In this document: positions 35,401 to 44,297 of the stretch, one piece after another
How the letters are laid out: each line of letters starts with the position of its first letter
Numbering within the stretch: the first letter of the stretch is position 1
Assembly: GCF_004349265.1 (NCBI RefSeq)
Contig: NZ_SMFL01000004.1
Coordinates: 281,150-345,149, forward strand
Direction of reading: 5' to 3'
Source: Dyadobacter psychrotolerans
Lineage (GTDB): Bacteria > Bacteroidota > Bacteroidia > Cytophagales > Spirosomataceae
Length of the DNA stretch: 64,000 bases
The notes under the pieces: model-generated
The model's input: only the letters and a program-made list of their open reading frames with translations
What the model was told of the DNA's origin: nothing
Database searches by the model: none
Made by a program: the position numbers and the translations under genes

Positions 35401-36073
35401 CAACAACTTCCTCAAGTGCTTTGTCGTCGATAGCCAGTTTTACATCCAGCACTGATCTTGTTCCGACCTGAATTTCCTGGGTTAAATAACCAACAAAACT
35501 AAAAACAAGCACAGACTTACTATCCGGAACAGAAAGTTTGTACCTGCCCTCCGAATCCGTTGTTGTTCCGGTTTGTTTGCCTTTCAAAAGTATGCTTACT
35601 CCCGGCAGCCCCATGCCGCTTTCATCTGAAATGGTCCCGCTTACTGAACGGTCAGCGAAGTTAATTTCGAGGGGTTTGATATTGGTATCAAGATTTAAAA
35701 GATCTGTTGTCTGTTTTTGGCTCAGCACAATTTGATTTCCCGAAAGCCGGTAATAAATATGCAGAGGTTTGAGGACCATTTCCAGTACCTCACGCAGCGG
35801 CCTGTCCTGAACTGTAACAGAAGTGCGTCTCTCTGACTGCGTCACTTGCGGACTGTACATGAAGTTCACGCCGCTCTCACGCTGGATTTTGGTAAGAATT
35901 GTTTTTAAAGGCTTGTCTTCTATATGGAGCGTGATTTTCTTTTCCAGCAAATTTTGTCCGGATACTTCGGTGGCATAAGAGAAACTTACAAAGATTACAG
36001 CCAGCAAAAATTGGGCAATGGATATTCTCATGATTGTAATCAGCCGGCTTTGCGGTTCTAAAGGTTTTTCCAT
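32474..36073 (-). CDS. SusC/RagA-type TonB-dependent outer-membrane transporter with STN domain
   Basis: The 1199-residue protein has a signal region (about 15-40). The STN domain covers about 48-125 (LEKKITLHIEDKPLKTILTK), a signalling domain that contacts a FecR-type anti-sigma factor. A carboxypeptidase-like regulatory domain lies at about 143-220 and the TonB box and plug at about 221-340 (LEEVVVVGYGTVNKRDLTGAVSS, then YVIDGV and SIDVLKDASATAIYGARGANGVV). The rest is the 22-strand barrel. It imports oligosaccharides with the SusD partner. The STN domain together with the upstream FecR and sigma genes indicates trans-envelope induction by the substrate. Confidence 0.97.
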   Translation of the reverse strand: MEKPLEPQSRLITIMRISIAQFLLAVIFVSFSYATEVSGQNLLEKKITLHIEDKPLKTILTKIQRESGVNFMYSPQVTQSERRTSVTVQDRPLREVLEMVLKPLHIYYRLSGNQIVLSQKQTTDLLNLDTNIKPLEINFADRSVSGTISDESGMGLPGVSILLKGKQTGTTTDSEGRYKLSVPDSKSVLVFSFVGYLTQEIQVGTRSVLDVKLAIDDKALEEVVVVGYGTVNKRDLTGAVSSVGAKQLKDVPLNSASEALTGRLAGVQVTTTEGTPGADVQIRIRGGGSITQDNSPLYVIDGVQVENGLASLSPQDVESIDVLKDASATAIYGARGANGVVIVTTKGGREMKTTVNYNGFAGFRKISKKLDLMSPYDFIVYQYERTGNNDAFKGRYGSTWDTLSRFQNTPAIDWQDKVFGRNAFSQTHNISVNGGSKTTTYNLSVTKNTENGVMLISKFERNLVNFRFDHKVTSKLKVGFNVRYADQVTTGSGTSASGGSISRLRQTIKYIPFIQNEDVRIDQFDEEYFNETASGGNGLTLINPILLNEMEYKKNYSNTLNLNGSVNYNFTKGLSFRSNFGINRNSGEIKMFDDYRTPKGFYTYGGEPVVTLQTNKQSTINVSNVLAFNNAAKSIKGAKHHFDALIGQEIYQINVQSLENIVRNFPIGITAEKALAQLSLGASLPLYPSSNEVESRILSFFSRANYSFNDKYLATFTVRADGSTKFAEGQRWGYFPSGSLAWRISEEAFMPKGNFLTDMKLRMSYGIAGNNRIGDFLYLTLFSANASPYGAGETLTPGYKVNTLANLNLKWEKTSSKNIGLDLGLWHNKLQVSLDAYQNDTDDLLLNVPIPSSSGYKTQLQNVGATRNRGIELQATGNILATKNFTWTANFNASSNRNKIVKLSNYQNFYYQGSNWGISGQLADFIVQEGQPVGTMYGFVTEGMYGLDDFSYDASTKIYTLKDGVTNGNTILGLAQPGSLKLKDLNGDGKIDADNDRKIIGNPTPKLIGGLNQQFRYKNFDLSVFLNFVIGNDIMNANKIEFTNAYNTSANMLATMNDRWRTVDANGVIVQRTATVSGVQVVQGEAPAVLAELNKNARIWQPLRSNGSFTLHSWAIEDGSFLRLSNVTLGYSLPSPLLKKIKISNLRFYVTGNNLAILTRYTGYDPEVSVRSSNPVTPGVDYSAYPRSKAFIAGLNLTF

Positions 36074-36137
36074 AGATTTGACTTACTGCTCAGGCAGTTG
36101 TTTTTGTTTGAAATTTGAAAGGTCAGGCAAAGACTAA

Positions 36138-36208
36138 CCCGGCTCACCTGGTCAGACAGGTAGCAAGTCGGGACAATTTTGGCCGGTCGTGTTCGCAGCA
36201 CTTCCGGC
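36138..36208 (-). promoter_or_regulatory. Two hairpins in the leader region of the SusC gene
   Basis: In the 176-bp gap between the FecR and SusC genes, ACCTG (36146-36150) pairs with CAGGT (36157-36161) inside CCCG (36138-36141) with CGGG (36169-36172). GCCGG (36182-36186) pairs with CCGGC (36204-36208), with GTG/CAC inside. The gap should hold the promoter recognised by the cognate ECF sigma factor. The hairpins may be a weak terminator after FecR or leader structure. Confidence 0.4.
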
Positions 36209-36249
36209 TATTTATTTAAAGTTAATTTTCTGCTTTTGTCGGATCTTTA

Positions 36250-37317
36250 TTATCTGCATCCTTTTCCATAAATAAGTATCTGGCCGTCAGCGACTTCATA
36301 TCTGGCCTGGATCGTCTCACAGATCAGGTCAAGTTTCTCAAAAAGCGGTTCATTTGTTAGCGTAGCGGTTAGGCTGCAGTGTTTTAAAAGCTCTTCATCG
36401 AAGATCATTTTAACTCCATAGATGTGTTCCAGGTCTGCAAAAACTTTCGAAATCGGTGTTTCACTGTAAACAAATTGGAACGGTGTTTGGGGAGAAGCGG
36501 TTAAAATCCCGGGATTTTTAACCAGCGTTTTCACCAGGCGCTCTTCTTCTTTTAGGAAAACGGCCTGCTGATTGGGTGTGAGAATGATTTCTTCCGAGAG
36601 CCTTGCCTGATCCGGTTTTTCCTTTTTGAAAACAGTTACCTTTCCGGTTTTAACAGAAACAGATACATCAGCATCCTGTTCGTAAGCTTTTATAGAAAAA
36701 CTGGTTCCCAAGACTTTGGTTACAATCTTGCCTGAATAAACCAGAAAAGGCTTACGCGGATTTTTCACGATGTCAAAAAAAGCTTCCCCTGTCAGGTACA
36801 CTTCTCTTGTTGTCTGGCCAAAATTACTTGCGATCCTGAGGTTACTTTTTGGAAAAAGTGTTACAATGGAGCCGTCATTAAGAAATACATTTTTATTGAA
36901 ATCCGTGTCATTGATTTCCTGATAGTCGATCTGCCCGGATTGGTCTGATAAAGCAGTTGTGAAACTGCTATCACGCCATAAATCCTGTGTCAATAAAATC
37001 AGCCCGCCAACGATTACAACCGAAGCGGCGGCTTTAAACCATATAGAATTGTAAAAGGGACTGTTTTTTTTATCAGAAGTGCCGTTCAGAATTTTGCTGA
37101 TTTCGAAACTGACCTCCTCAGTATTTGCAGGCAGATCATCATATTGAAAGGCAACAACCAGCGTTTTGGCCTGTTCGATAATAACATGCTGCTCCGGATG
37201 GGCAGTAATCCAATCGTTCCAGAAACGGTCTCTTTCAGGAAGTTTTTCCAAAACCCATTGTCGGAAATACAGGTCCTGAATGAAATCTTCAATTCCGTAA
37301 GCCTCGTAATTTTTCAT
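36250..37317 (-). CDS. FecR-family anti-sigma factor
   Basis: The 355-residue protein has an N-terminal cytoplasmic part (about 1-85), one membrane helix (about 94-112, VVIVGGLILLTQ), the FecR domain (about 140-235, with NDGSIVTLFPKSNLRIAS and REVYLTGEAFFDIV), and the C-terminal DUF4974-like domain (about 270-350). It should hold the ECF sigma factor until the SusC transporter signals. Gene order sigma, FecR, SusC, SusD matches typical Bacteroidota loci. Confidence 0.95.
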   Translation of the reverse strand: MKNYEAYGIEDFIQDLYFRQWVLEKLPERDRFWNDWITAHPEQHVIIEQAKTLVVAFQYDDLPANTEEVSFEISKILNGTSDKKNSPFYNSIWFKAAASVVIVGGLILLTQDLWRDSSFTTALSDQSGQIDYQEINDTDFNKNVFLNDGSIVTLFPKSNLRIASNFGQTTREVYLTGEAFFDIVKNPRKPFLVYSGKIVTKVLGTSFSIKAYEQDADVSVSVKTGKVTVFKKEKPDQARLSEEIILTPNQQAVFLKEEERLVKTLVKNPGILTASPQTPFQFVYSETPISKVFADLEHIYGVKMIFDEELLKHCSLTATLTNEPLFEKLDLICETIQARYEVADGQILIYGKGCR

Positions 37318-37360
37318 GTAAATATTTAGTTATGATCTGTCCGGTCACGGCAGATTATTT

Positions 37361-37990
37361 TTAGTAAGGCTGAATAAATCCTAAAACGGTCGCTAAAAAC
37401 CAGTTTTTCCTCAGCAGTTTTAAGGCTTCGTAAATGAGATTGACAGCTGAATGGTAATTGATCTCCATGATCCCTGCGATTTCGTCGTATTCTAATTCCT
37501 GGTAGAATCTCAGATAGATAATTTCGCGTTGCCGTTTGGTGAGTTTGTCAAGATTCAACTGCAGCTTTTTTAAATCTTCATGCTGAATTTCGTTGCGGAT
37601 CAGATAGGTTTCGATGGTGAACTGTACTTCGAAGGTGTAATCATCCGAAACTTCTTTGGCCTCTCTGAACCACCGAAGGCGTCGGGATTCCCGCAACAGC
37701 TTTCTCCGCAGGGATGTCAGCAGATAAGATTTTAAATGATGGACTTCGTCGAGATTTTGCCTGCGATTCCAAATCTCAAGAAACAGGTCGTGAAGGCAAT
37801 CCTTGACAAATTCACGGTCGTTTTCTAGGCGAATACCGTAGTTTAATAAAAGAGGGTAATAAAGATCCAGTACCCTGGCAAAAGCATTTCTGTCTCCTGA
37901 TTGAAACGACTGCCAAAGCAGTGTTTCGTCGGGATTAATACTGATGCTTCCTGAATTTTCGGGCCAGGCTGTGCTTTTTGAATAAGACAT
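37361..37990 (-). CDS. ECF RNA polymerase sigma factor
   Basis: The 209-residue protein has region 2 (about 27-95, LWQSFQSGDRNAFARVLDLYYPLL and DCLHDLFLEIW) and region 4 (about 145-195, LTKRQREIIYLRFYQELEYDEIAGIMEI). It is of the FecI-like group paired with FecR genes in Bacteroidota. It lies first in the pectin locus on the minus strand and should activate the SusC promoter. Confidence 0.95.
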   Translation of the reverse strand: MSYSKSTAWPENSGSISINPDETLLWQSFQSGDRNAFARVLDLYYPLLLNYGIRLENDREFVKDCLHDLFLEIWNRRQNLDEVHHLKSYLLTSLRRKLLRESRRLRWFREAKEVSDDYTFEVQFTIETYLIRNEIQHEDLKKLQLNLDKLTKRQREIIYLRFYQELEYDEIAGIMEINYHSAVNLIYEALKLLRKNWFLATVLGFIQPY

Positions 37991-38254
37991 AAGTGTGCTG
38001 CTAATAATAATTCTTCATGATTAAACATGATTTTATGTAGTCACATCCATTAAGAGACTGATATATGTAAATTGTCCTGAAAAAAAGAGAATTATTTTTA
38101 TACTTAATTTAAATTGATTTCATGTATAAGCACACAGCGTTTTACCGGTAAAAATTTAAGTGTAAAAGCAAATGGCTTTTATCGTAGGTGCTCAGTATAT
38201 TTAGCCCGGTAAGGTGTTTTCGTTTTAATTAAGTTTTTATTAAAAATATACACA

Positions 38255-38545
38255 ATGAGTGAAGTTCAATTACAGCTGGATGAAAGAGGACGTGGGGCGT
38301 TTTACCTCGAAGAAAATAAGGAAAAGTTAGGTGAGATGGTTGTAGGTATCTCCGGAACGGCACTTACTGTGTACCACACCGAAGTAGATCCAAAAATGGA
38401 AGGCCAGGGTTTGGCCAAAAAAATGTTTGATTTTATGATTAAATATGTCCGTGAGAAAGGACTAACGGTAGTTCCCCTATGCGAATTCGTACACGCACAG
38501 TTTAAGCGTCATCCGGAAGAATTTGCAGATGTCTGGAAAAGATAA
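38255..38545 (+). CDS. Small GNAT-family acetyltransferase (YjdJ-like)
   Basis: The 96-residue protein is a minimal GNAT domain: FYLEENKEKLGEMVV, then TALTVYHTEVDPKMEGQGLAKKMFDFMI with the acetyl-CoA-binding QGLAKK loop, and VVPLCEFVHAQFKRHPE. Its short length matches the YjdJ/Gtn10 type, whose targets are unknown. Confidence 0.85.
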   Translation: MSEVQLQLDERGRGAFYLEENKEKLGEMVVGISGTALTVYHTEVDPKMEGQGLAKKMFDFMIKYVREKGLTVVPLCEFVHAQFKRHPEEFADVWKR

Positions 38546-38563
38546 TACCTGAATTAATTGCTT

Positions 38564-40963
38564 TTAAGCAGGTTGGGGAAGGTAAACCATAAAGGTGGAG
38601 CCGGTTCCGGGTTTGCTGCGTGCTGTAATGTAACCATGATGGTTTTGAACAACCTTCTTGCAAAGGGCAAGCCCAATTCCCGATCCGTTAAACTCTCCCT
38701 TACCGTGAAGTCTTTGAAACATCTGGAAAATACGGTCGAGGTATTTTTCGTCAAAGCCTATTCCATTGTCTTGAATCTCAAGACAGATGTAGTGATTATC
38801 TTTCAGAACGTTTGAAAAGCTTGTTACCTCTTCATATTCTACTTTTCTCGAAGTAATTTTGATAAAAGGTGATTGATCCGGCTTACGATATTTAAGTGCA
38901 TTGCTGACCAGATTCTGGATCAGCTGAATCAGTTGGCGTGAACTTCCCAGTATTTCGGATAGATTACCTACTTCAATTTGAGCATTCTGTTCCTGAATAA
39001 CGATTTCAAGATCTGAGATTACTTCCGCTACAATGAGGTTTAAATCCACCGGCGTAAGTTCTCCTTTTGTAGTGGTAAGCCGTGAATAGGCAAGAAGATC
39101 GTCAATCATCTCTGACATTCGTCTTGCCGCATCCTGCATCCGATTGAGCATAAACACGCCATTTTCATCAAGCTTTTCAGTATAATTTGCCTGTAGCCGC
39201 GAGCTAAACGATTGAATTTTTCGCAGCGGTTCCTGCATATCATGACTTGCTGCATATGCAAATTGCTGAAGATTGTTGTTGGAATTGACAAGCTCCTGAT
39301 TAGCCACATGCAGCTCATTGGTTCTTTGTTTAACCCTTACCTCCAGTTCATCGGCAAGCTGCCGGTAACGTTCTTCACTCTTTTTTAATTCTTTGCCCGA
39401 CATCACCTGAGATGTTACATCCACAGCCATGTCCATAATGGCATAGACCTGGCCATCTTTATTTAAAAGAGGCTTGTAAGTAAAATCGAAATAGTACGTT
39501 TTTAAAGTCCCATCCATGTTCAGCTCGGCGGGCTGGCCTACTGCGTGATAGGTCTCGCCAGTGCGGTATACCTGGTCAAGAATATCCAGAAACGGCTGAC
39601 CAACCAGTTCCGGTACAGCCTGCGCAAGTGGTTTGCCTTTAACTGAATCGCCCTTGCCCCAGATTTTTATCATAGGTTTGTTTGGAATCTCAATGACCAT
39701 ATCCTTGCCTACAAAAAGAGCCGTTGCTACCGGTGCCTGTTCGATCAGGCTGCGCAGATGCTCTTCGCTCGAACGAAGTTTTTGTTCTGCCTGAACCCGG
39801 TCGGTTATTTCAAAAAGAATTCCTGAAAGAGAAACACCTTTGCCGTTTTTGTCAAATAAATACCGGCCGATCACTTTTACCCAGTGAATAGAGCCATCAT
39901 TCCAGATAAACCGTGCTTCATAATTCAGCTCCCCGGATTCGGCGGCATGCCGGTATGCACTGTCTCTGATGTCGATGTCGGTGGGGTGAAGGTGCCGTAA
40001 GAATACGTCCCTGGAAAGAGCCAGCGAGCTTTCACCAGTCAGGATTTTAGCCATTGTTGGTGAATAGATGATCTCATCTGTGCTAATGTCCAATAGAAAA
40101 GACCCTGCTCCGGTCCCCTCAATTGTCATCGTTGCCTGCTGATCTGCAAAATAAGCCTTTTCCTGATTTGCGACCTGGTCTGAAATATCCTGCACAATTC
40201 CCGAAAATCTGTAAAGATCTCCATTGCTGTGAAAGTATGCCTGGCCCTTGGACTGAAGCCATCTGACCGAACTGTTATGTTTGTGTATGGCCCTAAACTG
40301 TGCACTGTAACTGCCATCGTTTTTGTTTTCAATGGCACTTAATATCGCAGTCTGGATCCTTTTGCGATCGTCGGGATGAACGCTTTGCAGAGACTCCTGG
40401 TAGGTAACAGATAATTTTCCCTGGTAACCAAAAAAGTGGCTGCTTAACTCATCAACCTCAACTAAATTACTGGCCGGATTATAATTCCATGTTCCAAGCT
40501 GGGCAGACTTCAAGGCAAAACCGAGTCTTTCCTCGCTTTCCTGACGCGCTTTTTGAGATAAAATCTGAGCAGTAACATCCTGCATGGATCCAACCATCCT
40601 AACCGGCCTCCCGTCCTGATGAATGGTGTAACCACGATCCTGAACGTGCGAGTAAGATCCATCTGCACGCCTGAAACGATAATAGTCAGACCAATTGGCA
40701 CCACCGTGATCAATGACATCGTGTATATGTTTCAAAATCCGCTCCTGATCTTCGGGATGGATCCGGTTGTACCACGAGTCAGGACCTGGCTCCAATTCAT
40801 CCTGATCATAGCCGAATATCAGCTGCATACCCTCATTCCACCAAACCGTGCTTTTAACCAGATCCCAATCCCAGATAACATCATGGGTAGCCTTGGCAAC
40901 CAAATTAAATCTTTCACTAGCCAATTCCTGGTTCTGACTTGTTTCAGTTTGTTTGTCATTCAT
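38564..40963 (-). CDS. Soluble sensor histidine kinase with four PAS domains
   Basis: The chosen ATG at 40963 gives 799 residues starting MNDKQTETSQNQ; an upstream ATG at 41026 would add 21 residues of unlikely sequence. Four PAS domains are visible: about 18-135, 140-260, 270-395 and 405-530. A coiled coil leads to the HisKA domain with SHDMQEPLRKIQ (His574), then the ATPase domain with NLVSNALKYRKP, DNGIGFDEKYLDRIF and GSGIGLALCKKVV. No membrane segment is seen, so it probably senses a cytoplasmic signal. No receiver gene is adjacent. Confidence 0.92.
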   Translation of the reverse strand: MNDKQTETSQNQELASERFNLVAKATHDVIWDWDLVKSTVWWNEGMQLIFGYDQDELEPGPDSWYNRIHPEDQERILKHIHDVIDHGGANWSDYYRFRRADGSYSHVQDRGYTIHQDGRPVRMVGSMQDVTAQILSQKARQESEERLGFALKSAQLGTWNYNPASNLVEVDELSSHFFGYQGKLSVTYQESLQSVHPDDRKRIQTAILSAIENKNDGSYSAQFRAIHKHNSSVRWLQSKGQAYFHSNGDLYRFSGIVQDISDQVANQEKAYFADQQATMTIEGTGAGSFLLDISTDEIIYSPTMAKILTGESSLALSRDVFLRHLHPTDIDIRDSAYRHAAESGELNYEARFIWNDGSIHWVKVIGRYLFDKNGKGVSLSGILFEITDRVQAEQKLRSSEEHLRSLIEQAPVATALFVGKDMVIEIPNKPMIKIWGKGDSVKGKPLAQAVPELVGQPFLDILDQVYRTGETYHAVGQPAELNMDGTLKTYYFDFTYKPLLNKDGQVYAIMDMAVDVTSQVMSGKELKKSEERYRQLADELEVRVKQRTNELHVANQELVNSNNNLQQFAYAASHDMQEPLRKIQSFSSRLQANYTEKLDENGVFMLNRMQDAARRMSEMIDDLLAYSRLTTTKGELTPVDLNLIVAEVISDLEIVIQEQNAQIEVGNLSEILGSSRQLIQLIQNLVSNALKYRKPDQSPFIKITSRKVEYEEVTSFSNVLKDNHYICLEIQDNGIGFDEKYLDRIFQMFQRLHGKGEFNGSGIGLALCKKVVQNHHGYITARSKPGTGSTFMVYLPQPA

Positions 40964-41160
40964 CTCAAATAATCCTTCTTGTCGCCTGTGTATACCAAAA
41001 ATCCAAGACCTTTCAAAAAAAACCAAATTTACGATTTAATCTTAATCGTAAAATCAATATTGAAGCTGTAATTATACAGTATAAGTTGTCACTACTCCGG
41101 TTTAAATATAATAAACTCGTTTAAATAGTTTAGAAGCAGAAATTTGTCAAAACAGATCAG

Positions 41161-41802
41161 ATGAACAGGAACTTTTCTTTTTTTTACGCGCCATTCTTTT
41201 TTCTTATTATGGCGGGGCTGACAGCTTTCACTTCCAAGCCGGTTTCACTGTTCAACGGGAAGAATTTTGATGGATGGCAGGGTGATACCTTGACTATATG
41301 GAGAATTGAAGACGGTGCCATTGTAAGTGGGTCACTGTCTGAGAATCTTGCCCATAATTGTTTCCTTTCTACAAAAAAAAGTTATTCGGATTTTGTCCTC
41401 AAGCTAAAATTTAAGCTTACGGGTACAGAAGGCTTTGTCAATGCAGGTGTGCAGTTTAACAGTAAAAGGGCTGTAAATCCTGATTATGAAATGATTGGCT
41501 ATCAGGCAGACCTGGGTGAAAAATATTGGGCAAGTTTATATGATGAATCCAGAAGAAACAAGACGCTTTCTAACCCTGACTATGTATTAATAAGCAACAT
41601 TTTAAAACGGGATACTTGGAATGACTATCAGATACGCAGCGAAAATGGCCACATCCGCCTTTATCTCAATGGTAAGCTGACTGTCGACTACACTGAGAAG
41701 GACAAAAGTATTCCGCAGGAAGGCCTGATTGCATTGCAAATTCATGGGGGTGGCAAAGCCATAGTTGCCTATAAAGACATCACCATAGAAGAACTCTGGT
41801 AA
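41161..41802 (+). CDS. Exported DUF1080 (3-keto-disaccharide hydrolase-like) protein
   Basis: The 213-residue protein has a signal peptide (about 1-26) and the DUF1080 concanavalin-like fold: SLFNGKNFDGWQGD, SYSDFVLKLKFKLTGTEGFVNAGVQFNSKR and the closing GLIALQIHGGGKAIVAYKDITIEEL. The family includes enzymes that cleave 3-keto-glycosides. Such genes often lie near Gfo/Idh/MocA oxidoreductases, as here, which would make the keto sugars. Confidence 0.9.
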   Translation: MNRNFSFFYAPFFFLIMAGLTAFTSKPVSLFNGKNFDGWQGDTLTIWRIEDGAIVSGSLSENLAHNCFLSTKKSYSDFVLKLKFKLTGTEGFVNAGVQFNSKRAVNPDYEMIGYQADLGEKYWASLYDESRRNKTLSNPDYVLISNILKRDTWNDYQIRSENGHIRLYLNGKLTVDYTEKDKSIPQEGLIALQIHGGGKAIVAYKDITIEELW

Positions 41803-41825
41803 TTGTCATTCCTAATTGCGTACTG

Positions 41826-42308
41826 TTACTTCCAGGCTTTAAGCAAACGTCTGATCACGACGATTTCGGCCGTATGATATGAATTATGGTCAGCAATCAA
41901 AACAGCTTCCCGGAATAAGGTTTGCCCATCGCCCCATTCAAATTTCTTGAAAAGATCTTTACTTTCGTCATTTAACAGATCAAAGAAGCGTTGGCGGTCT
42001 TTCTGTATTTCATCAAGAGACGCGTTCCAGCTATCGTCATCAATTTCAGATACGAATTCTGGCCAGTATTCGTCAGGCCATTTAAGCTCTTTGTAATTGT
42101 CTGATGAGGAAAAATCAACAATATCTTTTTGCGTAATGCGGATATGCTCAACGAGCTGCCATATGCTGTAAGGCAAGTCGCCTGGTATTTCGGTTCGCAA
42201 ATTAGGAGCAAGGTCTGCTACGGCATCTTCAAATGAAACATGTGCGTTTCCTTTTTGAATCAATTCGGTTAGCTCAGAAACTGTCGCTTTTTTAATATCC
42301 TGACTCAT
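41826..42308 (-). CDS. DinB-family (four-helix) protein
   Basis: The 160-residue protein fits the DinB/YfiT four-helix metal-binding fold with His in LVEHIRITQKD and two His in DHNSYHTAEIVVIRRLL, spaced as the usual three ligands. Members can be metal-dependent thiol transferases, but most are uncharacterised. Confidence 0.8.
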   Translation of the reverse strand: MSQDIKKATVSELTELIQKGNAHVSFEDAVADLAPNLRTEIPGDLPYSIWQLVEHIRITQKDIVDFSSSDNYKELKWPDEYWPEFVSEIDDDSWNASLDEIQKDRQRFFDLLNDESKDLFKKFEWGDGQTLFREAVLIADHNSYHTAEIVVIRRLLKAWK

Positions 42309-42474
42309 GGATTTTCTTATTTTAGGTTATTCTGTCTGGCAGAAATAGTAAATATATCATGCCAGTAAGCGTTGTTAATATCGGTCTGTACAAATATCAG
42401 GATCTGAGCGGTGGCGACAAATGCAATCATTTGCTATTTTAGAGAAATTTTTCTTTTCCCATTCACTAAAACAT

Positions 42475-43854
42475 ATGAAATCTAATCGCCGCGATTTTCT
42501 CAGAAATATTACTGCCGCATCAGCTTTGATTGCAACGGATAGTGTTGCCAAACCATTCAACATCATTCGAAATCTAAAAAAAATTAGTCCGAATGACAAG
42601 ATCAGATTTGCAACGATAGGAATGGGGATTCAAGGTCACAGTGACACCAGGGCGGCTTTAAGAAGTTCAAAAGAGGTAGAGTTTGTGGCAGCTGCCGATC
42701 TTTATGACGGAAGACTCACCCGTGTTAAGGAAGTATTTGGGAAAGAAGTATTTACAACGCGGGATTATCGGCAGATTTTGGAACGAAAGGATATCGACGC
42801 AGTGCTTGTTGTCACACCCGACCACTGGCATGATCATATCACAAAAGCTTCCCTGAAAGCAGGGAAACATGTTTATTGTGAAAAACCGATGGTTCAGCAG
42901 ATCAATGAGGGACAATCGGTTATCGATGCCTGGAAAAAATCGGGAAAGACGATGCAGATCGGGAGTCAGCGGATTAGCTCTGCGTCATTCCGCGAAGCAA
43001 AGCGGCTTTATCAGGCAGGAGAGGTAGGCGAAATCAATTACGTTGAATCCAACAACGACCGCTTCAACGCTATTGGCGCCTGGAATTATTCTATTCCGAC
43101 AGATGCTTCGTTACGTACGCTGGACTGGGATACATTTTTAGGCGATGCGCCCAAAGTACCATTCGATGCAAAACGTTTTTTCCGCTGGCGGAATTACAAG
43201 GATTATGGAACGGGTGTTGCGGGAGACTTATTTGTCCATCTGATCACCGGAGTACATTTTGTGACCAATTCGATGGGCCCTGAAAGAATCTTCTCTTCCG
43301 GAGAACTGAGTTACTGGAAAGATGGCCGCGACGTTCCGGATGTACTTGTCTCTATTTTGGAATACCCTAAAACAGATATTCATGCCAATTTTCAAATGGT
43401 ATTGCGTGTCAACTTTGCCAATGCGGGTGCAATTGCTAACAATACCCGGATCATTGGCACAGAGGGACAAATTGAATTTACAGAAAACAATCTTGTATTA
43501 ACCAGAAAAAAGCTTCCAAAAGCACCAGGATTCGCTGGTTATGACAGTTATAATACATTTTCAGAAAGCGAACAGGCAGCGTTCAAAAAACAGTATGATG
43601 CACAATATCCTGAAAGTACGCGTCTTGCCGAGCCCATTAAAGAAGTAAAGTTTATTGCGCCAAAAGAGGATGATGCACATGCAAATCATTTTGCCGATTT
43701 TTTTGACAATATCAGAAAGGGAAGTCTTGGCACCGTTGAGGATCCCGTTTTTGGTTTTCGCGCCGCTGCCCCGGTGTTAGCCTGTAATAGCAGCTACTTC
43801 GAGAAAAAAGTTATTCATTGGGATCCGATAAACATGAAACTAAAAAAGGGGTGA
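42475..43854 (+). CDS. Exported Gfo/Idh/MocA-family oxidoreductase
   Basis: The start at 42475 gives 459 residues beginning MKSNRRDFLRNITAASALIA, a Tat signal; an ATG at 42421 precedes it in frame but spoils the signal. The Rossmann part has TIGMGIQGHSD and DAVLVVTPDHWHDHIT, and CEKPMVQ holds the conserved Lys. The C-terminal part contains GDLFVHLITGVHF. It should oxidise a sugar or keto-sugar in the periplasm with a bound NAD(P), as known for glucose-fructose oxidoreductase-like enzymes. Confidence 0.92.
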   Translation: MKSNRRDFLRNITAASALIATDSVAKPFNIIRNLKKISPNDKIRFATIGMGIQGHSDTRAALRSSKEVEFVAAADLYDGRLTRVKEVFGKEVFTTRDYRQILERKDIDAVLVVTPDHWHDHITKASLKAGKHVYCEKPMVQQINEGQSVIDAWKKSGKTMQIGSQRISSASFREAKRLYQAGEVGEINYVESNNDRFNAIGAWNYSIPTDASLRTLDWDTFLGDAPKVPFDAKRFFRWRNYKDYGTGVAGDLFVHLITGVHFVTNSMGPERIFSSGELSYWKDGRDVPDVLVSILEYPKTDIHANFQMVLRVNFANAGAIANNTRIIGTEGQIEFTENNLVLTRKKLPKAPGFAGYDSYNTFSESEQAAFKKQYDAQYPESTRLAEPIKEVKFIAPKEDDAHANHFADFFDNIRKGSLGTVEDPVFGFRAAAPVLACNSSYFEKKVIHWDPINMKLKKG

Positions 43855-43879
43855 GGGTATAAATTGTTTTGTGAAAATG

Positions 43880-43908
43880 AAACCGGCTATGTTTAAGCCG
43901 GTTTTTTT
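43880..43908 (+). terminator. Terminator after the Gfo/Idh/MocA gene
   Basis: AAACCGGCT (43880-43888) pairs with AGCCGGTTT (43896-43904), 7-nt loop, followed by a T run, 25 bp past the stop codon. Confidence 0.9.
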
Positions 43909-44043
43909 GTTATCAGCGTCAGTTTACCTGCTCATATCTAAAAGAATAAACTGATTTACGACTTACGGATTATTCCAATTTCTTTATCCTGGTTGCTGGA
44001 ACGGATTTTACATACTGTTGCGAAACATCACAACCACAAAATC

Positions 44044-44238
44044 ATGTTATCAGCTAGGCAATTTAAATTGAAAGAAGATGAATCAAAACAAGTTTCGATC
44101 TCACAGGAAGAAATCGACGAAATTGTTCCTGATGCCGATTTCAGGTTCAGTCTGATCATGCTGAAAAACGGAGACAAACACTTTGTTTGTGGAACGAAAA
44201 GCGATATTTTACAGCAGTTTTCAAAGGCTGATGATTGA
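44044..44238 (+). CDS. Hypothetical small protein
   Basis: The start at 44044 gives 64 residues (MLSARQFKLKEDESKQVS...); an ATG at 43993 in frame would add 17. It has a strand-rich pattern with FSLIMLKNGDKHFVCGT. No family is recognised. Its presence between a terminator and the cyanophycinase gene suggests it has its own promoter. Confidence 0.45.
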   Translation: MLSARQFKLKEDESKQVSISQEEIDEIVPDADFRFSLIMLKNGDKHFVCGTKSDILQQFSKADD

Positions 44239-44297
44239 TTTTACAGGAAGTTGGTGACAGTGCGATTTGAAAAAGTTTATTTCAGTTACATTTAGTT

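Noticed and set aside
41826..42308. DNA polymerase IV by the name DinB
   Set aside because: This protein belongs to the unrelated DinB/YfiT four-helix family; the true Y-family polymerase is at 60761-61870.
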